From the NCBI RefSeq assembly GCF_004193775.1, contig NC_041021.1, positions 7,694,651-7,758,650 of the forward strand: a DNA stretch of 64,000 bases, written 5' to 3'. Position numbers and translations under genes: made by a program. This DNA is from Glycine soja. Lineage: Eukaryota; Streptophyta; Magnoliopsida; Fabales; Fabaceae. Shown piece by piece: positions 50,752-63,704 of this stretch (its first letter is position 1; each line of letters opens with the position of its first letter). The notes under the pieces are model-generated. The model was not told the DNA's origin. It saw nothing but the letters and a program-made list of their open reading frames with translations, and did no database searches.

Positions 50752-51948
50752 GGATCTTTGCTTGTAAAAGGATTTTTACAAGGTTGAAAGAAATCTCAAG
50801 GACCGCAGGTCGCTTGGGGACTGGATGTAGGCACGGGTTGTTGCCGAACCAGTATAAAAACTCTTGTGTGGTTGTTTCCTTCTTCCCTACTCTTTTACTT
50901 TCTGCTTTGCATTTAATTTCCGCTTTTACTTTCTGTTAAGTTTCTCTTCTACTCCTCATTCTCTTAACAATTTAGTAAAAGCCTTAGAAGAGTATTTTTT
51001 AAATTAGTAAAGGTTTAGGAATAATTAATTCAACCCCCCCTTATTAATTATTCCGAGGCCACTCGATCCAACGATAAATTTGTATGCCCACGATCCAAGT
51101 CATCATGTAATCAATTCTAATTTTAATAATAAAGTATTATTTTATTTTCATTGTCATATTTCACTATTTGATTGAATGGTCCATTTGATAATGTCCTTGA
51201 TTAAAATTAAAGACTTGTTATTATAATAGAGATTATGATAATGAGAAACAAGTTTGTTCTAATTTTAATCTAAACCGTTCTTGATCATAGGATTATTGTA
51301 AATAGGATATCAATAATCCAGATAGATTAATATATATGTGATAGTATTTATTGGATAAATATTAATAGATCTCATTTATTAATTTGTATACATAGATGAG
51401 TCACATGTTGATGTGATCATTGAAATGACTCAATTGAAATTTTCTAATGGTTAAAATTTACCATAAACTGTCAATAGAAAATTCTCAAGAAAAGGTATAA
51501 TAACTTTCTTTGACCTGAGATTGTCATAGTAATTAACAGGTTATTTGTTGTATTTTGATTTTGGATACCTAATGCTTTAGAGTACTTGTTGAATGGATAT
51601 TGGATATGATTAAATACCTATAGAACTAATGATTAATCAAGAAGGAATCCATCAACTCTTGGTAATGAGTTTGAGCTCTATGAATAAAATTATATCCTGG
51701 CCAGGAAAATTAAATGAAAGAAGAAATAAGTTTCTTAAGTCATTATGAGTTAACTCAAAAGGGTTTGATAGTAATACCATACTCTAGAGTTAACCTAGAG
51801 CTGTAAAGATGGAAGAAATTATTATACTACTCTTCTAATGGTTCTTGAAAGTAAAATGCTACCTTCATGCTATCCGGACGTTAAGGAGTGTTACTAGACG
51901 CCTATCTGCAATGTGTGTTTTTGAACACTTTTTTTTTCCTTCAGAATT

Positions 51949-54240
51949 GAATTGTGATTTTATCAAATTTTAAAACCTTTTTCTCAAGAGACAAAGTTTT
52001 CTTATAAAGTTTAACTTTGCAAAGCAAATAAAAGATTTTCAAAAAATAGATTTAGACGATAAAAACTAATTTTGCAAAATAGATTATGTTTTCTAACAAA
52101 GTTAAATTTAAACCCTAGGGCAATTTAACACATAATATAAACATAGAAAAAAAATAAGCTACACAGATTTTTATTGTTTCATCTCTACCATTGAGACTAC
52201 GTCCAATTTTTTGTTAACAACCAAGTTCTACTAACTTCAACTAGTTTCAAGTAGTTGTCACTGTCAGTTTGGACTCTTACATACAACACAAATTTTCACT
52301 TAACTTTACAAACTCAATATTCTTTGTCTTACCAAACCAATGTTGGTTCTATACAAATCAAAAGATTTATTGTTGGCTTTGCTCACTGACTAATCTTAAT
52401 CCTCTTACAAATGGATATGAAATCTAAACACTTAGTTTTTTTGGGCAAGATGTTCAAAGTGTTTTGAGTGCTTTTGAAAACTTTACAAGAATATACAAGA
52501 AATTTTTACAAAAATAATTTTAGTGATTGCACGTGGGTTTGTGTCTTTCCTTCAAAGATTTTTGTATTTATAGGCCCTTATCTTCACGTATTTGTTGTCT
52601 ATAAACATATAAATTTCTTCACTGGAGCTTACGTCTGATAATTGTGGTTGTTGAAACATTCAATGCACATATGCCTTCATGCAAAGAAATCATTCTAATT
52701 GGTTTTCATGTTGAATTGTTTATCAAAAAACCACTTCCTTTGAGTCAAAGCATGTCATAGCAAAGTGCATCTTTCAATGTTGTTTAGCAACTTTCATAAC
52801 TTGAATTTCATTTATTCTTCATAGGATTCGATAGATCCTATTAGAATGTCTTTGCAAAATGAATATTAGATACAAAGTATGAATGAAGTCTTAAAATGTG
52901 GTATTTTTAATGTGGTACCAAATCATGACTTAAACTTACTTCCGTCTGATACTTCAGATGCAAGGTCATGTAGCATGATTTGATATCGAATAAGACACAA
53001 CTTTTAACCTTTGTATTTATTTATATCTAATCAAAATAATTAGAAATTACGATTCATCTTAAAATACAAATGTCTTCTAACTTAACAATAAAATAACATA
53101 ATATCTTCAATTTAGTTATAAAATAACAAAATAATATAAAAAATATTTTGCATCCATATAATTTTTTTAATTTTTATTTTAAGTTCCTTTTAGTCGTGGG
53201 CCATGTGCCATCACACCTCCAGACATGACCTAAGGCTAGCACCAGAGACAATTGAACTTTAAAACAACCTCACACAAGTTAGTTCTATATACTTAGTTGT
53301 ACCTCATATATTTCTGCAATCTTTATTGTGTATTATAATTTTAATTTGGTTAAAATATGTTTGTGATTCCTAATAAATATTCAATTTTTTTGTTTGCAAT
53401 CTAATAAGCTTGTTCTCTGATAAATTAGTGAATTTTGTGTTTGTTTCCTGATAAAAAAATTTCATTTGTTATTTGTCTATGTTGGAATACAAGTGTGAGA
53501 TAAAATCACATCAGATAAAACTGAGCATGTTGAACACCATGTAAGTGAGGATAGAATCTTAAGTCTTAAGATTTTGGATTAAAATATTTTGTCAAGTTTA
53601 CTTATATGATTATTTATGGCTCATTGGTGTAAAATCTCCCTGGTTTAACCCCCATCGATTTCACAACGTAACCCGATGTGAGACTTCACCTCACACTTGT
53701 ATTCCAACAATCTCTTCTTCAAGTGTGAGTCTTTTTTACATGATAATCTCCCCATTGAGGGGAAGCCATTTTCAATTCGCAAGTATCCAATGATGACCTG
53801 AGAGCTTAATGAGAAGGTTGGATATCATATAAGTGAGAAAATGATCCATAAACATGAGCCTTAAAGTTTTGGATTAACGTATGATGTTAAGATCACTTAT
53901 GTAATTGTTTATGACACATTGTTGCAAAATCTTCCTAGTTTAACTCCCTTAGTTTCTCAATAGTCCATTTGAAAAAGACTAATGACAAATGATTTTTTTT
54001 TTGTCAGGGAGCAAACACAAATTTCACTAAATTATGAAGGATTAAAAAAAACCGTTAAGGACCAAAAATAATATTAATATTTTATTAGAGACTAAATGTA
54101 AAAAAAAATAATATTAGAGATAAAACACAAAATTCAAGTTTTTCTTTTATCAGGGAACATATTTTATTTTTCTAATTTGTATCTTATATTTTACATATTT
54201 ATAATCTAATTAGGCTATATGTACTCATAAGTGGAGAGAT
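51949..54240. other. AT-rich intergenic DNA
   Basis: No gene seen. It holds a foldback element at 53480-53709 and a diverged copy of part of that sequence at about 53865-53955. Confidence 0.5.
53480..53709. repeat. foldback element with 20-bp inverted ends
   Basis: The left end TGTTGGAATACAAGTGTGAG is exactly complementary to the right end at 53690-53709. No target duplication was found. It could be a MITE or a piece of a larger element whose termini share this sequence. Confidence 0.65.
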
Positions 54241-54299
54241 ATGCATCACTGGACGGATGAATCAATGAGTATGAAATTGTGTCTATCGTAGAAGTTTTT

Positions 54300-54440
54300 C
54301 TTTTTTTTTTGAAATGGCGAAATGAATATTATTAGAGCACAAGATCTTATATCATCCAGGAAAACAAGTTACAACCATATAAAGCATCCAAAGACACGAA
54401 TGGAAAAATTCCCGCTACTACAAACACCAGACAACATTAA
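54300..54440 (-). mobile_element. possible LINE 3' tail
   Basis: A T run at 54300-54311 followed by gaaatggcgaaatgaatatt reads, on the minus strand, as an untranslated tail with poly(A), like plant LINE 3' ends. No coding sequence follows, so it would be a very short insertion. Weak call. Confidence 0.3.
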
Positions 54441-54548
54441 GGAGCACGATTCTAAAATATGAAAACAATCAAGAAAAAAAAACCATCTACACTTTTTTGA
54501 CGTAAAATTGGTTTTCATTTGTTTTAAAAAGAATCTTATAGCCGCAGT

Positions 54549-55028
54549 ATGCTCCTAATAACACCTCAAGATGTGCTTGCTACCTCCACTCCTGATCCTT
54601 TGTTCAAAATAATTTGGAAGTGGAACAGACGAGAAAGATTCAAGATGTTCTTCTGGAAAATCTTGAATGAAGGTCTGCTCACTAATGAGGAACGGTGCAG
54701 AAGAGGGTTGACTGGAAACAGTGCCTGCCCTAGATGTCATGTTGAGACCAGGGCCGACCCAATATAATGCGAGGCTGAAAGGCAAAATTAAAAGATTTTT
54801 TTTACTTTAAAGAAAAGAGTGATATATGAGGTCTTTTAATTAACATGTGTACTTTTTTTTACTTTTACAAAATTAATAACAAATGTTGATGGCCTCAAGC
54901 TCAAACTTTAATTGAGAATGAGACTTTTATTCACTTGTTGATGGACTCTGGACACTCTAAAAGTGTCACTAAGACTCATGAATGGGAACCTATTGATGCC
55001 AATTGGGACATCAGGTTTGGTGTAACTA
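54549..55028 (+). pseudogene. LINE ORF2 fragment with zf-RVT domain, left part
   Basis: KIIWKWNRRERFKMFFWKIL and CPRCHVE match the zf-RVT domain found after the reverse transcriptase in plant LINEs. The frame is broken at 54748 by a 164-bp insertion and resumes at 54912 with ENETFIHLLMDSGHSKS, then EWEPIDANWD. Copia element 2 cuts it at 55029-55033, and the RNase H part continues after 61240. Confidence 0.7.
54748..54911. mobile_element. short insertion, perhaps hAT-MITE remnant
   Basis: It is flanked by TTGAGA at 54742-54747 and 54912-54917. It begins ccagggccgaccc and contains gcgaggctgaaaggc, which resembles plant hAT MITEs with gggccggccc termini. The right terminus does not match, so the class is uncertain, but removing it rejoins the zf-RVT reading frame. 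Confidence 0.5.
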
Positions 55029-55033
55029 TAAAT

Positions 55034-55464
55034 TGTAAAATTATTAATGGGTTTCCTATATTAACAATTATAGGAAACCTACCGGATCTTGAAACCTATA
55101 ATTCTCACAAACAATAAATAAATATATAATGCATACCTTTCTCCATAGGAAGACTTCTCTCCGGTGTACTTTGATTTCCTTAGAAGAGAAGAGAAACAAG
55201 ATTTCACTTCCTTAGACTATTCTTTCTGCCTCTCCACGTTCGTGATGACTATGGATGAGAGAGAACACTTTTCTGTCAAGAAGGAGACCTTATTTTATGT
55301 TAGTGGGTATTAACCCTTTTTATAACCACTACTCTCATCAAGTAACAGTTACCTTCAGAAACTTCTCTTATTTAACCCAATTACAATTTAGCCCTTAATT
55401 ATTAATTTATTTATTAGTCCCTACATAAGTCACACGCCTCTCACATGAGACATTAATTCTAACA
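55034..55464 (-). repeat. 3' LTR of copia element 2 (431 bp)
   Basis: Starts TGTAAAATTATTAATGGG and ends ATTCTAACA on the plus strand. Closely matches the LTR at 60801-61235, with scattered substitutions and a few small indels. Confidence 0.93.
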
Positions 55465-55476
55465 TTCTCCCACTTG
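55465..55476 (-). other. polypurine tract of copia element 2
   Basis: The minus strand reads aagtgggagaa directly before the LTR. Confidence 0.75.
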
Positions 55477-55855
55477 GCTCATGTGACATTAATAAACATT
55501 AAGAACTAAATAAATAAATAGATTAACTAACATAATGCGCATTAAAAATGACTAAATTGTTCTATACATTGGGTACATCATAATTTCATGATTAAGAATC
55601 GGAACTAATTTGAGTCATGGCGGTCGTACATCATCTAATCAACGTAGTCCCTTCCATGTACTACAAATTAGTCTTCTCCTTAATATGACCATTAGTTAGG
55701 AGTACATAATTGGTCCAACATAATGTCTTCATTCAAGACAAAACCTGTTAACATTACTCTAACACAAACATGCATGCAAACATAGAGAACAGGTAATCAG
55801 AAACATATCATAATTGAGCTCAGAGTGTCACTAAAATGCATAAGACAAATTACAC

Positions 55856-58800
55856 TTAATGATCATCAATAACAATAATGCCCATACTTTCAACATGTTC
55901 TATAATGTCTTGGGCGGTAATCCCTTATTCAAAGGGTCAGCTGTCATAAGGTTTGTGCTAATATATTCTATTGACACTCTTTGTTTCTGAACTTCTTCCT
56001 TCACAACAAAGTACTTCAATCTCACATGCTTAGCACCCTTAAAGTACTTTTCGTTCTTACAAAATACTGCTACAGAGTTGTCACAATACATTTTCAGCGG
56101 CCTAGCAATACTGTCGACAATTCTAAGCCCTGAAATAACGTTCCACAATCAATTAGCTTGAATTGTAGCCTCAAAACATACTACAAATTCAACTTTCAGA
56201 TGCATCAACATCTGATGCATACAAAATTGCTTCCATTTGTTTTCGTTCCATATCATTTCTAGGACATTGTGCGAGACTAAATTTGTCTCCTTTCTAAATT
56301 AGAACAAGTGATGTTAAACACTTTTCCATCTTAAATCTCTCTAGTACTTTATTGATACATGCTTTCTGAGGTAAGCCTAACAATCCTTGTGATCTATTAC
56401 GAAATATTTCTATCCCTATCACATAGCTTACCTCACCCATATCTTTCACTTCAAAGTTTCTAGAGAGAAATTTCTTAGTCTCATGAAGAAGACCAAGATC
56501 GTTAGTTGCAAGCAAGATATCATCAATATACAGAATTAGAAAAATAACCTTACTCCCACTGACCTTCAGATACATACACTGATCAACAATATTTCCCTTA
56601 AATCTAAAGGAAACAATGGTATCATTAAACCTCAAATACCATTGGCGGGAAGCGTGCTTTAAGACTGTATATTGATTTCTTTAGTTTGAACACCATGTGT
56701 CTTTTCCCTCAACTGAAAACACCATTGGTTGACCCATATAAACATTCTCCTATAAATCTCCATTAAGAAAGGCAATTTTCACATCCATCTGATGTAGCCC
56801 TAAGTCATAATGGGTCACTAATGCCATGATAATCCTGAAAGAATCCTTTCGTGAGACCGGTGGAAACGTCTCTTTATAAATGTCATTTTTCTGAGTAAAC
56901 CCCTTAACAACAAGTCTAGCCTTGTAACTTTCAAGGTTGCCATGAGAGTCACGTTTAGTCTTGAAGACCCACTTACAACCAACTCTCTTACAACCCTTTG
57001 GTAATTGTACAAGGTCCCAAACATCATTATGTTCCATGGAATTTATCTCTTCTTTCATGACATTTAATCACTTCTCAGAATTATCACAACTTACAACTTG
57101 TGAAAACGAAATTTGATCATTATTATTAATGCTTAAGTCTGTTTTTGTTTCATGTAGGTATACCACATAGTCACTCGAAATAGTTGGTCTCCTTTCTCTT
57201 TGAGACCTCCCTAATGCTACTTCCTATGGTTCTTCCACAATAGGTTCATTATGTATCATGGGCTCATTATTGTGTTGTGCTTCTTCATTATTGTTTGTAA
57301 CAATAACTAAAGAAGTAATCACCTCACTACTAGAGGCATAAGCTAAAGGGACTTGCACTCTAACTTCTTTAATTTCCACTTCTCGTGGAACTGTACTCCC
57401 ACTGATTTCACCATTTTCAATGAACCTTGCATTTTCAGTTTCGACAATTCTCATACTATGATTATAAAAATAAAACATATACCCCTTTGACTTTCTGGAT
57501 AACCAATGAAATATCTACTGATTGTTCTTGCATCCAATTTTCTTTCTTGCAGATTATAAATCCTTATTTCTTCCTGACAACCCCAAACATGCAGATGCCT
57601 TATACTAGGTGTCCTATTCACCCATAGTTCAAAAGGTGTCTTTGGAATTGCCTTACTAGGTCCCTATTCAACAAATACATGGCAGTTTTCAAAGCATACA
57701 TCCACAAAGATACAAGTAAAGTTAAATTGATTAACATACTCCTAACCATATCCATTAAAGTTCTATTACGCCTTTCTGATACACCATTTTGTTGTGGTGT
57801 ACCAGGCATTGTGTATTGCACACAAAAACCATGTTTATGAAAAAGCTTAGCAAGTGGACTTAGGTGTTACCCAATTTCATCATATCTTCCGTAATACTCA
57901 CCACCTTTATCAGATCTAATAATTTTGACCTTTTTGTCTAATTGCCTTTCTACTTCATTCAAGTAAATTTCTAAGGCATCCACTGCCTAAGATTTCTAAT
58001 GCACTAAGTAGACATAATCATAACGTGAATAGTGATCAATAAAGGACATAAAGTATCTTTCCTTTCCGAAAGAGTTAACATCAAAAGGTCCACATATATC
58101 AGTATGCATAATTTCAAGAAGCTGTGTGCTTCTTGTAACTCCTTTCTTTGTATGTCTTGTTTATTTTCCCTTGATACAATCCACACAAATATTTAGATCC
58201 ATAAAATCTAGATCAGGAAGAATTTCATTCTTTATTAATCTTTCTATCCTTTCTCTAGAAATGTGACCTAAACGTCTATGCCACAAGAAAACAAATTGTT
58301 CATTCACTAAACTATGTTTAGTGTCAACATTATGATGTAGAGTTAAAATAGTTTCAGCATACAAACCATCTAATTTCAATTTATATAAACCATCATAAAG
58401 AACACCAGTATCAATGAGATGATTATGCTTAAATAAACTGAAACATTCATTACCAAAATTAAAAGAGTATCCAGTGACGTCAAGTTTAGATAATGAAACT
58501 AAATTCCTAGATAAACTAGGTACATAAAGAGTTTCCAGTAAATCTAAAAGATATCCAGTGTCGAGTTTTAAACAAGAAGTCTCGACTGCTTACACTAGAG
58601 TTTCACTCTATTCCCCATGAAGACGAACTTCTCATTTGGCCTTATGGTTTGGGTTGTAAGGAATCCATGCATCGTATTAGAAACATGAGTCATACATCCA
58701 GAATCAATCCACCATGTATTATGGGGAACTTTAGTTAAGTTTGATTCAAAACATACATGAGCATTAAGCTTACCATTCTTTTCGAACCAAGACTTACACT

Positions 58801-59590
58801 TTGGGCAATCCTTTTGGAAATGTCTTGATTTCCTATAAAATTGACAATTATTGCCCTTTGATACCTTCTTTTGGGTTTGCAAAGAGTCGTCATTGATCTT
58901 TAATGACCCCTTGCCTTTATCATGCTTCTTCATAACTTTCTTTCCAGTTCCTTGATTCCCTTGGTGGCTTACATAATGGACTGACTGACTTCCTTGATTC
59001 TTAAGTCTCGTTTCTTCCTAAACTAACATACTGTGCAATTCATGCACATTCCATTTATCTTTCATGGTATTATAACTCATTTGAAACGAGGCATACTCAG
59101 ACGGTAATGAGTTCAAAATACACTGAACAAGAAAGTTCTCATTCACAGTCATTCCCAAGGTCTTTAGTCTTGTTGCAATGTTTGTCATCTCAATGACATG
59201 TTCATACATAGTATGTGAACCATCAAACTTCATGGTGACCAATGTACTTATTAATGTCCTTGCAATAGACTTATCAGCTGTTTGAGAGCGCTCTCTCACT
59301 AATCCCATAATTTTTTTTAGCACTTTCGATTTTAGGGAGAGTTGTCTTAATACTGTTTGCAACAATCATTCTCATTTACATTAGGCTAAGTCTGTCAAAT
59401 CTTTCCCAAGCTTTATAATGGGTTTCTCTTCATTGCTACTAGCATCAATAATAGTAACAAACTTCTCTTCCAACATAGCAAGATCAAGATCCAAAACACC
59501 GAGGTGAAATTGGACTTGCTCATTCCAGTCAGAGAAGTTAAGCCCGTTAAAATTGGCACAGATGATACATGAGAATTCAGTGAATTGGAA
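55856..59590 (-). pseudogene. copia element 2 gag-pol, broken
   Basis: Read from about 59590: gag with LTGLNFSDWNEQVQFHLG (about 59545-59490) and the UBN2 part (59365-59018); zinc knuckle region CQFYRKSRHFQKDC, where the second Cys is Tyr (about 58850); protease with WWIDSGC (about 58710); integrase with LWHRRLGHIS and CVDCIKGK (58290-58161) and the core down to 57618; reverse transcriptase with YIDD (about 56540); RNase H with MYCDNSVAV (about 56090). It ends in degraded sequence with a stop at 55856-55858. Many stops and frameshifts separate these blocks. One of them, a missing base near 55900, ends RNase H early. Confidence 0.9.
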
Positions 59591-60786
59591 ACATGTATTA
59601 CATAATAAAATTCACATAAGTGTTTTGAGACATAAAATACATGTCATACATATAATTCATTAAGATAATAATCAATGTATATTGATGTTCTCCTTTGGAT
59701 GATACACCAACACACAACATACAAACATGATGATACTAATAAAAATTCTTAACATTATTTGACAATTAAATATGCACCAATTAGTAGTATCTATTTCCTT
59801 TGAGTATATAAATAAAACTAATGATACACACAAATCGCCTACAATTATATTCATTAATTATAAGAACAACTAATCAACCTTTGGGTGATCCATAAATGCC
59901 TTATAACAATGAATTTCAATTACCCATAAACCAATAATCATATAATTTAGCATCCATTATTCTATGAGTAATTGAAATAATCATTAATTTGGAATTAAAT
60001 AACCTTATAAATTTAACCACTTTGGTGACTAACAAATTCAACATACATTTAATTCCAACCAAATATATATGACCTGCACATACTTATTGCTATTAACAAT
60101 TCATAGCCATTTTATTAATTTCATTCCAGGCCATAAAATAATATTCACATTTATTTGTGTTTTGCATTCAAACACGTCCAAAGAAATATGCAGCATATAT
60201 ATATTTACTGCTACCAATAATTTCAAAGCATTCACGTTAATTTAATTGCAGGGTATAAACTTTCAATCCTTTAATCATGTTTAATAATAATTTTCGGGAA
60301 AAAAATAAGTGGGATTGAAAATAGAAAAAAGGGTTGCAAATAGCAATTTCAAAATTCCTTCGTCCCTTCCATGAACGTACGTGCCGGCGGCGGATGCTTT
60401 CTCCATTAGAAATAAAAACTGGCAGTGTTAATGGCTTTCTCCACATTCAATATATGTTAAAGGAAAACCAACACCAGTCATCATAATCAAATTAAATTAG
60501 ATAGCACAAAATGATAAATCTAAAATCTTTCCCCAAATTTAATATATACAATTCAAAGTACTCACTACGTACAAACATCATAAGTTTTTCTTCATTGAAC
60601 ACAATCAAAATAATATAATTTTATGCATTCATACTTGTGATTTGAAAGCTAATTTAATTGATACCCTTTTCAATATAAGATTTCATACTTGCAGCAGAAA
60701 AAAATTCCTAACTTTCATAATTAGGGTTTATGCATAATTGGGAGAAATTAAATCATTCTTGGAGAATCATAAATTTCATAACACAT

Positions 60787-60798
60787 GCTCTGATACCA
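60787..60798 (-). other. primer-binding site of copia element 2
   Basis: The minus strand reads TGGTATCAGAGC, an exact initiator tRNA-Met complement, two bases after the 5' LTR. Confidence 0.93.
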
Positions 60799-60800
60799 CA

Positions 60801-61235
60801 TGTAAAACTATTAATGGGTTTCCTATATTAACAATTATAGGAAACCAATAGGATCTTGAAACCTATGATTCTCACAAACAATAAATAAATAGATAATGCA
60901 TACCTTTCTCTATAGGAAGACTTCTCTCTAGTGTACTTTGATTTCCTTGGAAGAGGAGAGAAACAAGATTTCACTTCCTTAGACTATTCTTTCTGCCTCT
61001 CTAAGTTCGTGATGACTATGGGTGAGAGAGAACACTTTTCTGTTAGGAAGGGGACCTCATTTTATGTTAGTGGATATTAACCTCCTTTTATAACCACTAC
61101 TCATATCAAATAACAGTTACCTTCAGAAACTTCTTCTATTTAACCCAATTACATTTTAGCCCTTAATTATTAATTATTTATTTATTAGTCCCTACACAAG
61201 TCACATGCCTCTCACATGAGACATTAATTCTAACA
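60801..61235 (-). repeat. 5' LTR of copia element 2 (435 bp)
   Basis: Starts TGTAAAACTATTAATGGG and ends ATTCTAACA on the plus strand; partner of 55034-55464. Confidence 0.93.
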
Positions 61236-61344
61236 TAAATTTCATATGGCTTCTAAAAAATAAGTTAGTTTTCATGTCTACTTCATCATCTGTTAGTGGC
61301 TTGATGATTCGTATTCAGAACTATGTGCAAGGTATTATCGCCAA

Positions 61345-61581
61345 TGAGGCACGAATGCTTTGCTTGTTTGTCGTGTCAAACAAGTTTTCGACATTTGTTT
61401 GACACTTCTTATTTGATATCTAATTTAAAAATTATTTTTATTGACTTGAATACTAAGTTGAATATATCATCAATTTAAATATTTTATTATATGTTATTCA
61501 TATTTTATTAGACATTAGTCGTGTCAAAATGTCTGTGTCTGTGTTGTGTCTAGTATCTGTGTTAGAGTCTCTGCTTCATAG
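61345..61581. mobile_element. MITE with 11-bp duplication, perhaps Mutator-like
   Basis: The 237-bp insertion lies between two copies of ATTATCGCCAA (61334-61344 and 61582-61592). Its ends tgaggcacgaatgct and agagtctctgcttcata are imperfect inverted repeats. A 9-11 bp duplication fits Mutator-like MITEs. A retroposon is less likely because there is no tail. Confidence 0.6.
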
Positions 61582-61599
61582 ATTATCGCCAACCATGCT

Positions 61600-61930
61600 T
61601 TGGAAGGGACTCTAAATAGTAGTTGAATCAGGAGGAGTGATCACCGTCTTATAGCATGAAAGCCCCCGATCCTGGTCGTGTTAAGCTCAATGTGATGGGG
61701 TAATGGTGAGTGGAGAGCATGCAGGATGTGATGAGATTGCGAGAGATCAAATCATCAAGGGAACATGATTCTGACTTATGCTTATAAATTAGGAAGATGC
61801 TATGTTTTGATGGCAGAGCTGTGAGCTATTTGGCATGACATACATATTACATGCAGCAAAGGTTTTACAAGTTTGGAGGTTGAGTCTAATTCTACTTCTG
61901 CTATCTCTTTGTTTAAAGATGGATGTATGA
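61600..61930 (+). pseudogene. LINE RNase H (RVT_3) fragment, right part
   Basis: KAPDPGRVKLNV near 61655 matches the start of the RVT_3 RNase H-like domain in plant LINE proteins. Later frames give MAELWAIWH-like and LEVESDSTSAISLFKDG-like residues (about 61810-61925) with several frameshifts and stops. It continues the zf-RVT fragment at 54549-55028. Confidence 0.6.
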
Positions 61931-62139
61931 TTTTACATGTGTGTTTTCTGATGGTGAAGTGGATTCTCGACTATACCACTAATGAATTGGTCAACAAGCA
62001 CCAAATCATTCATAGAGAAGAAAGTGAACCATAAAATTCTAAAGAAATAACAAAAAGTCTGCTACATTTATCACACAATGGCTTAGACCCAATCCAACAT
62101 TCCTTCTAGAATTTAATTTCATTTCCTTCCCCCAACTTC

Positions 62140-62490
62140 CTCTTCAAATACTTCCAAATACCTCACAAATATCCTTCCACCATCCTAATGTTACAAGATT
62201 ATGTAATAAGTCCTCATTTTGCTGAGCTCCTAGCTTAATAATTCTCGCCCACGATGAGTCTTTTTCCTTCACAAAACTCCACATCCATTTTACCAATAAT
62301 ATAATGCCTTGTTAAAAATATCTATGTTCTTAATTCCTAGATCTCCTCTATCCTTTGGCAAACACATTTTTTCCCAACTTATCCAACATACCTTTTCCTC
62401 CCTTTTAGCACCCCAAAGAAAACTCCTCTGAATTTTGTTGATTTTCATTACAACCTTTCTTGGTACTTTATATAAAAAGACATGAAATTT
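62140..62490 (-). pseudogene. separate LINE ORF2 fragment
   Basis: On the minus strand from about 62480: KVPRKVVMKINKIQRSFLWG, then CWISWEKMCLPKDRGDLGIK and NIDIFNKALYYW. This is the region just after the reverse transcriptase in plant LINE ORF2. It is in the opposite direction to the fragment at 61600-61930, so it is a different element. Both ends are lost. Confidence 0.7.
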
Positions 62491-63704
62491 TTTTTGTATG
62501 AATTGATTTTCTTTTAGGAATTGAGATCATTATCAATGTTTGCATCAAAATCGAAAGTAGTTCTTCAATTTTGTAGTGGGCTAAACATTGAATCCAAAAC
62601 TAGGCCTTGGAAGCTCAATGTAGATTTTAACTTTAATTTAATGACATATTGTAATAGAAATTTTATTGTGTGGGTTATATATAAATTTCATTGGGAGAAA
62701 AATATTTTGTAAATTTGTTAGCAAAATAGGGATGAGAGAAGCAATTGCAATGTGATATTAGAGCCATCTTATGTATAATCTATATATCTATATTTATAAC
62801 TATGTTTTATTGCAATAGAATTATATTTTGTTATTTAAAAAGGCATAAATGATGCATTATGCGATTGAATACAATAAATACATCTTATTTTGGCTGCATA
62901 TATAAAATCCAATTACATACTAGTTAAGTAGTTAAAAAGTCAGGGAAAAAAAAGAGTTAAAAAGTAATATAAGTGGAAGCATACCAATACTAGGATATAA
63001 GCCTCATGAGATTGTGCAGCATGCAAATCAAGAACTACACATTGACACATACTATAGAAATGATAACAATGACGTAAAAAACACAAGTCTAACTATCAAA
63101 TAAGTCCTTTTCTTTCACATTGACACATGCACATGAGGGCACACACAAAGAGTGAGAGAGAGGTAACATCTTCATCATCGTCACTTTCCAATCCTTCAAT
63201 AAAAATTCTAAAAATCACATTCGTCTAAAAATAACTAAAATCAATAATCCATAGTAAGAAATGAAAAATAATAATAAACTATCATTGGAGAAGATCTGTG
63301 TCTTTTCTTGGACTCATAATCTCACTTTCTCATAAAGGTACAAGCACATGAAAGATTTCTCTTTTTTTAAAAAAAAAAAGGAATTGAGGAAATGTAAATG
63401 AATAAAAAAAAACCCTTATATTTAACTTTTATACAAAGTTAAGAAAGAGCGAGTCCTATTACATTAACTTTATAAGTAGTTTAATGATCAACTAACAATT
63501 TCTTACCATGCAATTTAGGCAAATTAAGTAGAAATTACAAAGAAAAATCAAAATAAGGGTTAAGGATTATGAATTTGGAGTTCTTTATCTTTAGAAATCA
63601 ACAAATACATAAGAAAACGATTAAAAGTGACTCTGTTGTCTCACATTCACATCTCTGAGTATGGGGTAACAACATTGAACCTGGACATCTTCTTGCTACC
63701 TTGG
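62491..63704. other. intergenic DNA, right side
   Basis: No gene seen. The last few hundred bases probably include the 3' untranslated region of the AHL gene on the minus strand. Confidence 0.5.

Larger units (their letters stand above)
49396..51073 (+). mobile_element. solo LTR, family A, second copy (1678 bp)
   Basis: It begins TGTAGAAGCAAAGC and ends GATCCAACG, where CCAACA is expected. The perfect target duplication ATAAA is at 49391-49395 and 51074-51078. It inserted 13 bp into the copia 3' LTR. Landmarks are gtaatcgattac palindromes (49750-49990), a TATA box ctataaaagc at 50119-50128, a stem-loop array at 50329-50751, and gcacgggttgttgccgaacc near 50830, shared in reverse with the copy at 2397-3936. 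Confidence 0.92.
42641..51943 (+). mobile_element. Ty1/copia retrotransposon
   Basis: A complete LTR retrotransposon by structure: the 5' LTR starts TGTTGGGAATAAAT, the 3' LTR ends CCTTCA, and the perfect target duplication GAATT is at 42636-42640 and 51944-51948. The order gag, protease, integrase, reverse transcriptase, RNase H places it in copia. The polyprotein is broken, and the 3' LTR is both deleted and interrupted by a solo LTR. Confidence 0.95.
49383..51943 (+). repeat. 3' LTR of the copia element, interrupted
   Basis: Excluding the inserted solo LTR and one target duplication it is about 878 bp, against 1559 bp for the 5' LTR. The missing 681 bp correspond to 43482-44162: the sequence passes from gacgcctatc straight to tgcaatgtgtgtttttga near 51908. 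Confidence 0.92.
55034..61235 (-). mobile_element. second Ty1/copia retrotransposon
   Basis: Two LTRs in minus orientation (55034-55464 and 60801-61235) with the perfect target duplication TAAAT at 55029-55033 and 61236-61240. LTR ends are TGTTAGAATTAATG...TTTTACA on the minus strand. Domain order is copia. It inserted into an old LINE fragment. Confidence 0.95.
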
